DNA from: GCA-001735895 sp964488685
GTDB taxonomy: Bacteria; Pseudomonadota; Gammaproteobacteria; GCA-001735895
Length of the DNA: 19,960 bases
NCBI GenBank assembly: GCA_964488685.1
Contig: CAZAVY010000052.1
Coordinates: forward strand, 1-19,960
Direction: 5' to 3'
In this document: in pieces, positions 7,621 through 15,895 of the stretch
Layout: each line of letters begins with the position of its first letter
Numbering within the stretch: position 1 is the stretch's first letter
The notes under the pieces: generated by a model
Databases searched by the model: none
What the model saw: the letters and a program-made list of their open reading frames with translations, nothing else
Told to the model about the DNA's origin: nothing
Position numbers and translations under genes: made by a program

Positions 7621-8610
7621 ATGAGCGTTGCAGGCAATAAATCGGCAAGCGATTCACAGCCAACCGGAATGGGTCCCGGTGAGCGCTTGCAGGCTGCTAG
7701 AATTCAAATGGGTCTGTCGCTCGCCGATGTTGCTAAACGCATGCATCTGAGCGCTAATATCCTCGAGTCGATCGAGGAAAATAACTTCGATGAGATAACA
7801 GCGCCGATATTCGTCAAGGGGTACCTGCGCGCCTATGCCCGTATCGTTCGACTGGATGAAGACGAGATGATCATGCAGTACATCGAGTACTATTCGGAAG
7901 AAGACCCGCCGATAACTTCAACCAGCAGTATGGCGTCTGAATTGTCGGTTGCCGACGTGCGCATAAAATCGACAACCTACCTCGTCATATTGGTGCTTTG
8001 TGTACTGCTTGCGATCTGGTGGTGGAACAGGGAACAAGGCGAAGAAGCACCTATTTCCCTGGACTCGCAGTCGTCCACCGGGTCGATTAGCGAAACCGAT
8101 GCGCAGGTAGTGAACAGCGATATTGAAGCGTTGTCGGAAAGTCAACCCGAATCCGCGCAGGTGGTCGAAGTGACTGCTGCGCCCGCCATACCGATAGCAC
8201 CGGTGGAAGAAGCGTTGCAAGCCGAACCTGTCGGGAGTATTGCCGCGCCGGAATCATCGGCCATGGAACCTGAAGCTGTCGCGGCTGATCCCGAGTCGCT
8301 GGGAACCGAAACAGTGAGCGCTGCGGCGGTAGTGAATAACGAAGCTGTTCTGTTTGCTCCCGGTGGACCCGATAAGTTGGTTATTGTTGTGCACGCCGAT
8401 ACCTGGGCGGATATCAAGGACGCGTCCGGCTACCAGCTGGTTTATGATTTATTACGAGCCGACCAGACCGTGGAACTGGACGGATCGGCACCTTTTACCG
8501 TTTTTCTCGGGAACGGGCACGGTGTCGAAATAATGTTTAACGGCGAACAGATTGAAATTTCGTCAAAAGTTCGTGATGACAATACCGCGCGTCTCAAGAT
8601 AGAACAATAA
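7621..8610 (+). CDS. rodZ: Cytoskeletal/cell-shape protein RodZ
   Basis: Bitopic membrane protein linking MreB filaments to the elongation machinery (family knowledge). An N-terminal Cro/CI-type helix-turn-helix occupies about residues 19-85, with GERLQAARIQMGLSLADVAK, ILESIEENNF and FVKGYLRAYARIVRLD. One transmembrane helix follows at about 117-136 (STTYLVILVLCVLLAIWWW). Then comes a low-complexity Ala/Glu/Ser/Pro-rich periplasmic linker, and a C-terminal DUF4115 beta domain from about residue 248 (PDKLVIVVHADTWADIKDAS). The ATG lies one base after the pilF stop; the same frame is open further upstream, but that part overlaps pilF and lacks family similarity. hisS follows after 12 bases, with no ispG between. 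Confidence 0.95.
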   Translation: MSVAGNKSASDSQPTGMGPGERLQAARIQMGLSLADVAKRMHLSANILESIEENNFDEITAPIFVKGYLRAYARIVRLDEDEMIMQYIEYYSEEDPPITSTSSMASELSVADVRIKSTTYLVILVLCVLLAIWWWNREQGEEAPISLDSQSSTGSISETDAQVVNSDIEALSESQPESAQVVEVTAAPAIPIAPVEEALQAEPVGSIAAPESSAMEPEAVAADPESLGTETVSAAAVVNNEAVLFAPGGPDKLVIVVHADTWADIKDASGYQLVYDLLRADQTVELDGSAPFTVFLGNGHGVEIMFNGEQIEISSKVRDDNTARLKIEQ

Positions 8611-8622
8611 TCTGGAGTACCG

Positions 8623-9894
8623 GTGGTAAATCAATTACAGGTCATTCGCGGAATGCACGATATTCTGCCAGCTGATATGCCTGCCTGGAATCAGCTGGAA
8701 GACGAATATCGAAGGCTTGTTGAATCTTATGGATATCGCCAGATTCGCACCCCGATCGTAGAAAAAACTGCACTATTTGCGCGATCTATTGGTGAGGTAA
8801 CGGATATTGTCGAGAAGGAAATGTATAGTTTTGAGGATCGCAACGGTGATAATCTCAGTTTGCGTCCGGAAAATACTGCCAGCATAGTACGCGCAGGTAT
8901 TCAGGGTGGGCTACTACAGGATCAACAGCAAAGGTTCTGGTATTGTGGGCCGATGTTCCGCCACGAACGCCCGCAAAAGGGGCGTTATCGACAGTTCCAC
9001 CAGCTTGGAGCCGAAGCCTTCGGCATTTCAGGGGCAGATATCGAGGCCGAGTTGATCCTGCTCGCCGCACGTTTCTGGAAGCGTCTGGGTCTCGAAAATA
9101 TCAATCTGCAAATCAACAGTCTTGGCAGCAATGCCTGTCGACAGAAATTTCGGACCATTCTGGTCGAGTATTTTCGCGATCACTATCAGGACCTGGACGC
9201 AGACAGCCGGCGCAGGCTCGAATCCAGTCCACTGCGAATTCTGGATAGTAAAAATCCCGATATGCAGGCACTGATCGACGCTGCTCCTGCGTTAGCGGAT
9301 TGCTTAAGTCCGGAATCAATGCAACATTTTAATGAATTGAAGAATATTCTTGAGCATACCGGGGTCTCATACCAGGTTAACCAACGTCTTGTGCGCGGGC
9401 TGGATTACTATTGTCATACGGTGTTTGAGTGGGTGACCGACACCCTCGGTGCGCAAGGCACGGTATGCGCTGGCGGGCGTTACGATGGCCTGGTCGAACA
9501 ACTCGGTGGTAAGTCGAATTATGCGGCCGGATTTTCCATGGGTAGTGAGCGACTGGTCTCAATGCTGGTCGATCAGGGTAAGGCACCCGGTGATACCGGC
9601 TGTGATGTATACCTGGTCATGCGAGGTGAAAACAGCGTGACCCTGGGGCAGCGACTTGCAGAGTCAATACGCGATCGGTTGCCACAACTGGAATTAATCG
9701 TGCACGCGGGTGGGGGAAGTTATAAAAGCCAAATGCGCAAAGCCGATAAATCGGGGGCCCGGATCGCATTGATACTTGGAGAGTCCGAAATCGAAGCCGG
9801 CACCGTGAGCGTTAAATTGTTACGTCGGGATGATGCGCAAACTGAAATTACACAATCAGATATTGTAAGCAAACTGATTTCGTTACTGAATTAA
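8623..9894 (+). CDS. hisS: Histidyl-tRNA synthetase
   Basis: Class II aminoacyl-tRNA synthetase charging tRNA-His. Motif 1 lies around IRGMHDILPADMPAWNQLED. Motif 2 is MFRHERPQKGRYRQFHQLGA. The histidine-specific segments are LVRGLDYYCHTVFEWV and AGGRYDGLVEQLGG. Motif 3 is AAGFSMGSERLVSML. A C-terminal anticodon-binding domain from about residue 325 (CDVYLVMRGENSVTLGQRLA) completes the normal length of 423 residues. The start is GTG, with TGGAG (8613-8617) five bases upstream. Confidence 0.98.
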   Translation: MVNQLQVIRGMHDILPADMPAWNQLEDEYRRLVESYGYRQIRTPIVEKTALFARSIGEVTDIVEKEMYSFEDRNGDNLSLRPENTASIVRAGIQGGLLQDQQQRFWYCGPMFRHERPQKGRYRQFHQLGAEAFGISGADIEAELILLAARFWKRLGLENINLQINSLGSNACRQKFRTILVEYFRDHYQDLDADSRRRLESSPLRILDSKNPDMQALIDAAPALADCLSPESMQHFNELKNILEHTGVSYQVNQRLVRGLDYYCHTVFEWVTDTLGAQGTVCAGGRYDGLVEQLGGKSNYAAGFSMGSERLVSMLVDQGKAPGDTGCDVYLVMRGENSVTLGQRLAESIRDRLPQLELIVHAGGGSYKSQMRKADKSGARIALILGESEIEAGTVSVKLLRRDDAQTEITQSDIVSKLISLLN

Positions 9895-9911
9895 TTGACG
9901 AGAGGATACTA

Positions 9912-10535
9912 ATGGAAACCGATGAAGAACAGGTCGAAAATCTAAAAGCCTGGTTTAAAGAAAATGGCTTTTCGATCGTTTTCGGGATCGTTATCGGTGT
10001 CGGCGGCATCGGTGGCTACAACTACTGGGGTTACCTTCAGGAGACCACCGCGGTAGAGGCTTCCAGCCATTTCACGCAAATGATCGAAGCCTTGTCAGCC
10101 AGTGATAGCAAAGCCGTGCAACGCCAGGCCGATATTTTGATAGCTGATTATGCGTCAACCGAATATGCACTGATGGCGCAGTTGGCACTCGCAAAAGATT
10201 ATGTGGAAAACGGCGATTACGCAAAAGCCGAGACTGCTTTGCAGCAGGTTGTGGGTGGTGCGGCAGGACAACCGCTGACTTACCTGGCACGAACCCGACT
10301 GGCGGCTGTGCAGATCCAGACCAAACAATATGAACTGGCGTTGTCTTCACTGGCTACCGGGTTTCCCGATGAATTCGCAGCGCGGGTCGATGAGCTGCGT
10401 GGCGATGCCTATGCTTTGCTGGGTAACCCGGGTAATGCTATCGAAGCCTATCGAAAGGCTCAGCAGGCCGACCCCGGACCTGCCAATATCCGCTTTCTGC
10501 AGCAAAAAATGGATGACCTCGGGGGTCGCAGTTGA
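9912..10535 (+). CDS. yfgM: YfgM-type ancillary SecYEG translocon subunit
   Basis: Inner membrane protein with a short acidic cytoplasmic N-terminus (METDEEQVENLKAWFKENG), a glycine-rich transmembrane helix at about residues 20-38 and a periplasmic TPR-like domain. E. coli YfgM associates with the SecYEG translocon and with the chaperone PpiD, and it affects an envelope stress pathway (established knowledge). The family signature EEQVEXLKXWWKXNG is clear, and the length of 207 residues is typical. A strong ribosome binding site, AGAGGA (9901-9906), is 5 bases from the ATG. The gene sits between hisS and bamB as in most gammaproteobacteria. Confidence 0.93.
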   Translation: METDEEQVENLKAWFKENGFSIVFGIVIGVGGIGGYNYWGYLQETTAVEASSHFTQMIEALSASDSKAVQRQADILIADYASTEYALMAQLALAKDYVENGDYAKAETALQQVVGGAAGQPLTYLARTRLAAVQIQTKQYELALSSLATGFPDEFAARVDELRGDAYALLGNPGNAIEAYRKAQQADPGPANIRFLQQKMDDLGGRS

Positions 10536-11683
10536 TCGTGTTACGCAAGCTATCGGCGCTGCTTCTATTGTGTCTGCTCACTGCCTGTGGTGGTGAACAG
10601 GATAACGCTGAAGTACCCTCACCTTTAACCGAAATCGATGAAGAGTTTTTCCTGGAGTTAAACTGGAAGCTTGACACGCGGGCGTCGAAAAATAGCGCGG
10701 CTTATCGATTGCGACCATTGATAATTGGTGATCGCATTTTCAGTATCGACACCAGTGGCCTGATGGTCGGCATTGATCTCGCCGGAGGCAAAAAACTGTG
10801 GAAATATGAAACCCGACTGGCCGCAATTACCGGTCTCGGCGGAAGCGGCAGGATCTTGCTCGCAACTTCTCAGGATGGGGAAATTGTTGCATATCAGCAG
10901 TCGGACAAAGGACCGGAAGAACTTTGGAAAACCCGCCTGGACAGTGAAATCCGTGCAACCCCGGTGCTCGATGGTGGGCAGGTCTTTGTACGCACCGTCG
11001 ATGGTAAATTACACAGCCTGTCTGCCGTTGATGGCAGTCAACAGTGGCTGGTAACGCGGCGGGTGCCGGTGCTTTCACTGACCGGTAACAGCCAGCCGCT
11101 GGTCGAAGGTGAGACGGTTTTCGCCGGATTTGATGACGGAAAACTGGTCGCATACGATCGTAGCAACGGTCAAATCAGATGGGAGTCCACCATCAGTGTA
11201 GCCAGTGGGCGTACCGAGGTCGAACGCCTGGTCGATCTGGATGGTCGGTTTGTGCTGAGCAATGGCGTTATTTACATCGTGTCTTTCCAGGGCCGCCTGG
11301 CAGCGGTGCAGGCCGTCAGTGGTGAGATTCTCTGGTCGCGAATTTTTTCCAGCTTTCAGTCGCTCGCCTTCGATGATGACGCGATTTATCTAAGCGCCGA
11401 GAATAGCGATCTGTGGGCAATCGACAGGCGTACCGGAACGGCATTCTGGAAACAGGATATATTGCACGCACGCAAAATTACCGCCCCATCGGTGGTTGGT
11501 GACAACCTTGTGGTTGCTGATTTCAGCGGCTATCTTCATTGGTTTGCCAGGTCGGATGGTAAACTGGTCGGACGATTCCGTACTACCGAGGCACGCAATT
11601 ATGTACAACCACTGGTCTGGAACGAATCGGTGCTAACACTGGACAGGCGAGGGTTTCTCAGTTCCGTATCCAGGCACCAATGA
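10532..11683 (+). CDS. bamB: Outer membrane assembly lipoprotein BamB
   Basis: Lipoprotein of the BAM complex, which inserts beta-barrel proteins into the outer membrane. The signal peptide ends in LLTA-C (Cys19). The mature protein is an eight-bladed propeller of PQQ-like repeats, each ending in a Trp-containing strand, for example GKKLWKYETRLAAITGLGGS, GPEELWKTRLDSEIRATPVL, NGQIRWESTISVASGRTEVE and SGEILWSRIFSSFQSLAFDD. The family landmark RTEVERLVDLDGRFVLSNGV is present. Length, 383 residues, is normal. The TTG at 10532 overlaps the yfgM stop by four bases, which suggests translational coupling; GTG at 10538 is the alternative. The gene overlaps der at its end (ATGA). Confidence 0.95.
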   Translation: MIVLRKLSALLLLCLLTACGGEQDNAEVPSPLTEIDEEFFLELNWKLDTRASKNSAAYRLRPLIIGDRIFSIDTSGLMVGIDLAGGKKLWKYETRLAAITGLGGSGRILLATSQDGEIVAYQQSDKGPEELWKTRLDSEIRATPVLDGGQVFVRTVDGKLHSLSAVDGSQQWLVTRRVPVLSLTGNSQPLVEGETVFAGFDDGKLVAYDRSNGQIRWESTISVASGRTEVERLVDLDGRFVLSNGVIYIVSFQGRLAAVQAVSGEILWSRIFSSFQSLAFDDDAIYLSAENSDLWAIDRRTGTAFWKQDILHARKITAPSVVGDNLVVADFSGYLHWFARSDGKLVGRFRTTEARNYVQPLVWNESVLTLDRRGFLSSVSRHQ

Positions 11684-13029
11684 TTCCAGTCATCGCGTTG
11701 ATTGGTCGCCCCAATGTCGGTAAATCCACGCTGTTTAACGTTTTCACCCGGACTCGTGACGCGATAGTTGCAAACCAGCCCGGCCTGACTCGAGATAGAC
11801 AGTACAGCGTGGGAGAGCGGTCCGACAAGAAATTTATCGTTATCGATACCGGTGGATTAAGCGGTGAAAAACAGGATCTGGATGATTTGATGGCACGGCA
11901 AACACGGGTCGCGGTGGAAGAGGCCGATGAAATCCTGTTCATTGTCGACGCCAGGGATGGGCTGACCAGTGGAGATCGGTTGATCGCAGACCTGGTGCGC
12001 AAGTCGGGGAAATCCTGTTATGTCGTGGTTAACAAGGTTGACGGAGTGAACCCGGATCAGGCCAGGGCCGAATTCTACGCGCTGGGATTCAAGCATGTAA
12101 ATCTGGTATCGGCGGCCCATCGCAAGGGAACGGGGGTCATGCTCGATAGTTTGCTGGATTCCTACGAATCACAACAAGTTTCTGAAAAGACCGATACGGG
12201 ACCCTTGATTGCCGTTATCGGTCGTCCCAATGTGGGCAAGTCGACATTGATAAATCGCCTCGCCGGAGAAGAGCGGGTGGTCGCTTTCGATCAGCCGGGC
12301 ACCACGCGCGATACCATTTCGGTGCCGTTTGAACGCCGCGGCAAAGCCTATACCCTGATCGATACAGCCGGTGTGCGCCGGCGTGGCAAGGTGCACCAGA
12401 CAATCGAGAAATTCAGCGTCATCAAGGCACTCGAGGCGATTGAAAGATCACAGGTTACAGTTCTTGTAATCGATGCCCGCGATGGTGTTACCGATCAGGA
12501 TTTGACACTGCTGGGCTACGTTTTGAATAGCGGTCGCGCGCTGGTCATTGCGATCAATAAATGGGATGGCCTGGATCCGGAGGAGCGTGATCAAAACAGG
12601 AATAGCTTGCAACGCAGACTGGTATTTGTGCCATTTGCTGCGCAACATTTTATCTCCGCCAGGCACGGCACCGGCGTCGGTGAATTGATGACCTCGGTTG
12701 ACCAGGCCTATACCTCGGCCTTCAAGGATATGAATACCCGTTACCTGACCGATTTGCTTGAAGAGGCCGTATTCAAACACAATCCGCCCTTGCATAAGGG
12801 TCGGCGAGTCAAGCTACGCTATGCCCACCAGGGTGGACGAAATCCTCCGGTTATCGTTATCCACGGAAACCAGACTCAACATCTTCCCGATGCCTATCAA
12901 CGCTATCTGGCTAATTTTTTTATCACCCGTTTGAAACTAACAGGAACGCCGTTGCGCATTGAATTGAAGTCGGGTAAAAATCCATATGCGGGGAAAAGGG
13001 GGTCAAAACCACGTAAACATCGAAAATAA
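11680..13029 (+). CDS. der: Ribosome assembly GTPase Der (EngA)
   Basis: Tandem-domain GTPase needed for maturation of the 50S subunit. G domain 1 has GRPNVGKST (residues 9-17), DTGG and NKVD. G domain 2 has GRPNVGKST at 181-189, DTAGVRRRGKV, NKWD and ISARHGTGVGEL. The C-terminal KH-like domain contains GRRVKLRYAHQGGRNPPVIV and ends with a basic tail, GKNPYAGKRGSKPRKHRK. Length, 449 residues, is typical. The ATG overlaps the bamB stop (ATGA), so it is probably translationally coupled. It is the last gene of the run; 69 AT-rich bases separate it from the next gene. Confidence 0.98.
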   Translation: MIPVIALIGRPNVGKSTLFNVFTRTRDAIVANQPGLTRDRQYSVGERSDKKFIVIDTGGLSGEKQDLDDLMARQTRVAVEEADEILFIVDARDGLTSGDRLIADLVRKSGKSCYVVVNKVDGVNPDQARAEFYALGFKHVNLVSAAHRKGTGVMLDSLLDSYESQQVSEKTDTGPLIAVIGRPNVGKSTLINRLAGEERVVAFDQPGTTRDTISVPFERRGKAYTLIDTAGVRRRGKVHQTIEKFSVIKALEAIERSQVTVLVIDARDGVTDQDLTLLGYVLNSGRALVIAINKWDGLDPEERDQNRNSLQRRLVFVPFAAQHFISARHGTGVGELMTSVDQAYTSAFKDMNTRYLTDLLEEAVFKHNPPLHKGRRVKLRYAHQGGRNPPVIVIHGNQTQHLPDAYQRYLANFFITRLKLTGTPLRIELKSGKNPYAGKRGSKPRKHRK

Positions 13030-13098
13030 ATCCAATTAAAACAGAGAAAGTCGGTAAAAGTTCGGAAAAAACGACGAAACCGACATAAACTTTGTAAC

Positions 13099-13806
13099 AT
13101 GGCTCTACAAAGAATCCTCGTTACCAACGCCAAGGGCGGATGCGGTAAAACCACGATTACGACCAATATAGCTTCGCATTACGCGCGCCAGGGGAAAAAC
13201 GTGCGTCTGTTCGATCACGATTCTCAGGGGTCGTCCCTGCACTGGATTAAGCGACGACCCGATGATGCGGCAATGATTACCGGTGTCGATGCATCGAGGA
13301 ATTCCGATCATCGGCTGACTCGTTCCTGGCAACTACGGGTTCCACCTGAAACCGATATTGCAATTATTGATTCCCCGGCCGGAACCGATATTACCGAACT
13401 GGCGTCATTGTTCCAGCAAAATGACTCGGTCTTGATACCCGTGCTGCCGTCACCGATCGACATTCATGCAACAGCATATTTTATCAAGGAGTTATTGACT
13501 ACCGGCAGGGTCCGTAAAAAAATGATCCGACTCGCGGTAGTCGCCAACCGGGTGCGCAAAAATACGCTGATGTATCACGCGCTGGAGCGATTCCTGTTCA
13601 GTCTGAATATCCCCTTTGTTTCCAGCCTTCGTGACACCCAGTTATACGCCAGGGCAATCGAACTGGGTATCGGAGTACAGGAAGTTCCAACCTCACGCAA
13701 CAAGATTGACAAGGAACAATGGGCGCCTGTTTTTCGCTGGCTCGATACCCCTGTGATTAACGAAAGCGCCCCGATCACGCCGTTGTTCAAAAGTCACGAA
13801 CAGTAA
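13099..13806 (+). CDS. Orphan ParA/MinD-type ATPase
   Basis: ParA-superfamily ATPase of the kind that positions DNA or protein cargo on the nucleoid or membrane. The deviant Walker A, KGGCGKTT (residues 12-19), has the signature lysine Lys12 and Lys17. A Walker A' region, VRLFDHDSQGSS, and a Walker B, TDIAIIDSPAGTD, follow. The C-terminal half has LIPVLPSPIDIHATAYFIKE and VANRVRKNTLMYHALERFL. The length of 235 residues suits a small chromosomal ParA without an N-terminal DNA-binding domain. No ParB or other obvious partner lies beside it, so the cargo is unknown; chemotaxis-type and plasmid-type functions cannot be told apart here. No clear ribosome binding site precedes the ATG. Confidence 0.85.
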   Translation: MALQRILVTNAKGGCGKTTITTNIASHYARQGKNVRLFDHDSQGSSLHWIKRRPDDAAMITGVDASRNSDHRLTRSWQLRVPPETDIAIIDSPAGTDITELASLFQQNDSVLIPVLPSPIDIHATAYFIKELLTTGRVRKKMIRLAVVANRVRKNTLMYHALERFLFSLNIPFVSSLRDTQLYARAIELGIGVQEVPTSRNKIDKEQWAPVFRWLDTPVINESAPITPLFKSHEQ

Positions 13807-13881
13807 AAACAGCCGTCTTTATAAGGTAAAGTTAACTATTTCAAAATTCGCGGTTTCGATGCGCGCTGGCCGGTAGCCCTG

Positions 13882-13890
13882 TGCTATGAT
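13882..13890 (+). promoter_or_regulatory. Extended -10 promoter of the YfaZ-like gene
   Basis: TGCTATGAT combines an extended TG with a TATGAT -10 hexamer. Transcription would start near 13897. That excludes the ATG at 13886, which lies inside the hexamer, and supports the ATG at 13919. No good -35 is visible, as is common with extended -10 promoters. Confidence 0.5.
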
Positions 13891-13918
13891 TGCGCCAATT
13901 TTCAACCATGGCCCACCG

Positions 13919-14494
13919 ATGAAATTTATTCGCCTTACCTGCGCTTGTGTGCTTGGTCTCGTCACTATTTCCGCTGCCGGCGCCAATGATTTTGAAGCCG
14001 CGCTAAGTTCTGAAACAGCCGAGTTTACCTTCCGTTCAGATTCGAGCCTGATCGGCTGGGGCGGGGCCGATCTGGCATTTGGCCTATTTTATAACGAGGA
14101 GAGCGACTTTATCACTCACCTAACCCTGTTGCAGATGCGCCAGGCGTCGGTGGATACCCCCTTAACCTTCGGTGTCGGCGTCAAGGCTTATTTGGGGCAG
14201 CTCGACGATATCGATCAGAATGTGTTCGGATTCGGAATCGGTGGTGAAATAAGGTATACCATCCCCGCAACCATGCCGATGGCAGTTTATCTTCGCGGAC
14301 ATTTCGCGCCCAAAATTACCAGTTTTTCAGATACCGAGGAAATAAAGGATTTCTCCATCGGGTTTCAGATTGAGCCGTTGCCACAAACAATCGCATTTGT
14401 TGGATTCAGATACCTCGAAATTGAAACCGTTGACGAAGGTGGCTATGACGCCGATGACGACAATGTTCACTTCGGTGTGCGTTTAACGTTTTAG
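13919..14494 (+). CDS. YfaZ-like outer membrane beta-barrel protein
   Basis: Predicted exported protein of 191 residues. The signal peptide MKFIRLTCACVLGLVTISAA is probably cleaved after AGA. The rest alternates hydrophobic and polar residues in short strands with many glycines, including FGVGVKAYLG, FGFGIGGEIRYTI, AVYLRGHFAPK and AFVGFRYLEIE. It ends in FGVRLTF, with a C-terminal aromatic residue as expected for BAM-assembled barrels. The order of strands and the phrase YLRGHFAPK followed by a RYLEIE strand resemble the YfaZ family, whose function is not known. An in-frame ATG at 13886 would place an extra 11 residues before the signal peptide and lies inside the predicted promoter. The stop overlaps that of the convergent M23 gene. 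Confidence 0.75.
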   Translation: MKFIRLTCACVLGLVTISAAGANDFEAALSSETAEFTFRSDSSLIGWGGADLAFGLFYNEESDFITHLTLLQMRQASVDTPLTFGVGVKAYLGQLDDIDQNVFGFGIGGEIRYTIPATMPMAVYLRGHFAPKITSFSDTEEIKDFSIGFQIEPLPQTIAFVGFRYLEIETVDEGGYDADDDNVHFGVRLTF

Positions 14495-15312
14495 TCCACA
14501 ACCCTTAGAAATAAAGCGGGGTCGATCCAGTTCCCGTTTAGCCCCAGACTCCAGTGCAGGTGTGGGCCGGTAACCCGACCGGTGGCGCCGACCTTGCCCA
14601 AAACCTGACCTTTGGCAACCTGCTCACCGAGGGTTACATTAATCTCACTGAGATGGGCGAACATCGATATCAAACCCTGGCCGTGGTCGAGGTAAACCAG
14701 GTTGCCGCTGAAAAAGAAATCTCCCAGTTCGATCACTTTACCGGCGCTCGGGGCGCGTACCGGCGTACCGGTAGTCGCCGCGATGTCCATGCCGCTATGC
14801 GGGCGCTTTTCTTGACCGTTGAAGACCCGGCGCCGGCCAAAACTACCGGTGCGGACTCCGGCTACCGGTTTCAGGAAATCAACGTCGACAAGGGTAACGG
14901 AAAAAGAAGTGCGCGCTTTTTGTTTACGCGTTTTTTCGGCAAGAATGCGCTCCATGTCGCTGGCGTAGGGATTAACCTTGCGCTTGTCGGCTATCGTGAT
15001 ATGTTGTGTTGAGTACTGTTTGAACCTGACCTTAAAGAATTTTTTGGTAACCTGGCGGGCGTCGCGTTTTTCGATATAGTGTTCGCCCGGTTTCAGGCTG
15101 AGAGGTAATCCAACGATGGCGCTTGGTTTGCCCTCGATGTTAGTGACCAGTACAGGTTTGTTTAAGAATCGATACCCGGGACCCTCGTCTGCGTCAAGCT
15201 CGATGATTGCGATACCGCCGGGTACCAGTAGCTCGCGGGGTTGCGCCCGGGCCGACGAAAGGTAAGCACAAGACAGGTAAAAAATCGATAAAAGCAGTAA
15301 TATAAAACGCAA
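14491..15312 (-). CDS. Secreted M23 family metallopeptidase
   Basis: Predicted periplasmic peptidoglycan endopeptidase of 273 residues. A signal peptide (about residues 1-23, ending SSARA) precedes an N-terminal beta domain typical of M23 proteins with an Ig-like prodomain (about 24-110), a basic linker, and the catalytic domain (about 145-268). The zinc and catalytic residues are complete: HSGMD (His172, Asp176), FAH (His220) and HLHW (His251, His253). Unlike the NlpD in this window it should therefore be an active enzyme. CCGGAA upstream of the ATG on the minus strand may serve as ribosome binding site. It overlaps the YfaZ-like gene by four bases at the 3' end, and its 5' end abuts a phosphoesterase remnant. 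Confidence 0.92.
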   Translation of the reverse strand: MRFILLLLSIFYLSCAYLSSARAQPRELLVPGGIAIIELDADEGPGYRFLNKPVLVTNIEGKPSAIVGLPLSLKPGEHYIEKRDARQVTKKFFKVRFKQYSTQHITIADKRKVNPYASDMERILAEKTRKQKARTSFSVTLVDVDFLKPVAGVRTGSFGRRRVFNGQEKRPHSGMDIAATTGTPVRAPSAGKVIELGDFFFSGNLVYLDHGQGLISMFAHLSEINVTLGEQVAKGQVLGKVGATGRVTGPHLHWSLGLNGNWIDPALFLRVVD

Positions 15313-15745
15313 GCTGATTTCCGGTAACCACCTACACAGCGAGCAAGTATGCGAACTTTTTAACCAGGGTCAAGGTCCTATTGGACCCTGGCGGAAACGC
15401 GCAATCGACCAATGCCGGGAAAACATTGATGCCATCATCGGCGGGCATTCGGGCATTCCATTTGGTCAGCGTATTGACGATGCGCACTGGCCCAACGCCG
15501 GCGTTATCGGCATGCCGGCCAACGATGGCGGCAGCCATGGCTGGTACATGTTGATCGACCCACAGGGCGGCGGGCTGGATATCAGTTGGCACCGACTCGA
15601 ATACGACTATGAAATCAGCCAACGATTGACTACCGCTGCCGAAATAGCTGAATACGGGCAGGCGCTCGGCACCGGCCTGTGGCCGAACACCGATATCCTG
15701 CCCGAGATCGAAACCCGACAAACCGGCCAACCGCTAAACCGCTAA
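15302..15745 (+). pseudogene. 3' remnant of a metallophosphoesterase
   Basis: The frame ending at TAA 15743-15745 reads as the C-terminal part of a calcineurin-like phosphoesterase. It has DAIIGGHSGIPFGQRID, where GHS matches the GH metal-binding motif, WPNAGVIGMPANDG, and a tail EYGQALGTGLWPNTDILPE as in bacterial homologues. The catalytic N-terminal half (DxH, GDxxD, GNH) is missing: upstream of about 15332 the frame loses resemblance and runs into the start of the M23 gene on the other strand. The first in-frame ATG is at 15512, inside the domain. The remnant is probably a deletion product left at a rearrangement junction. The exact left border is uncertain. Confidence 0.65.
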
Positions 15746-15782
15746 ACCTGCCCCCCCGCATCGGTGAAGGCCCGTATTTAGA

Positions 15783-15850
15783 GTCATCCCCGTGAAAACG
15801 GGGTCTAGTAACGAGCCACCTTTGCAAGATCTCCGTTTGCGCGGGGACGA
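15783..15850. repeat. REP-like palindromic repeat, copy 1
   Basis: A 68-bp unit lies between the phosphoesterase remnant and cysZ. Its left arm holds the hairpin CCCCGTGAAAACGGGG, and its right arm is CCGTTTGCGCGGGGACGA. The middle, GTAACGAGCCACC, matches GTAACACGCCACC in the copy at 16692-16761. Both arms and the middle align with that copy in the same order, so the two belong to one family. There is no T-tract, so it is not a classical terminator, although the two genes around it converge. Confidence 0.75.
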
Positions 15851-15895
15851 TGCCGAAATTCGCGCCGTTCGAAGAGATTACCGCTGAACGACAAA

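Noticed and set aside
13050..13083. GTCGGT/ACCGAC inverted repeat before parA as an operator or parS-like site
   Set aside because: The arms are 6 bp with a long AT-rich loop, easily met by chance; no parS consensus is visible.
15783..15803. Hairpin after the phosphoesterase remnant as a Rho-independent terminator
   Set aside because: No T-run follows, and the sequence is better explained as an arm of a dispersed repeat.
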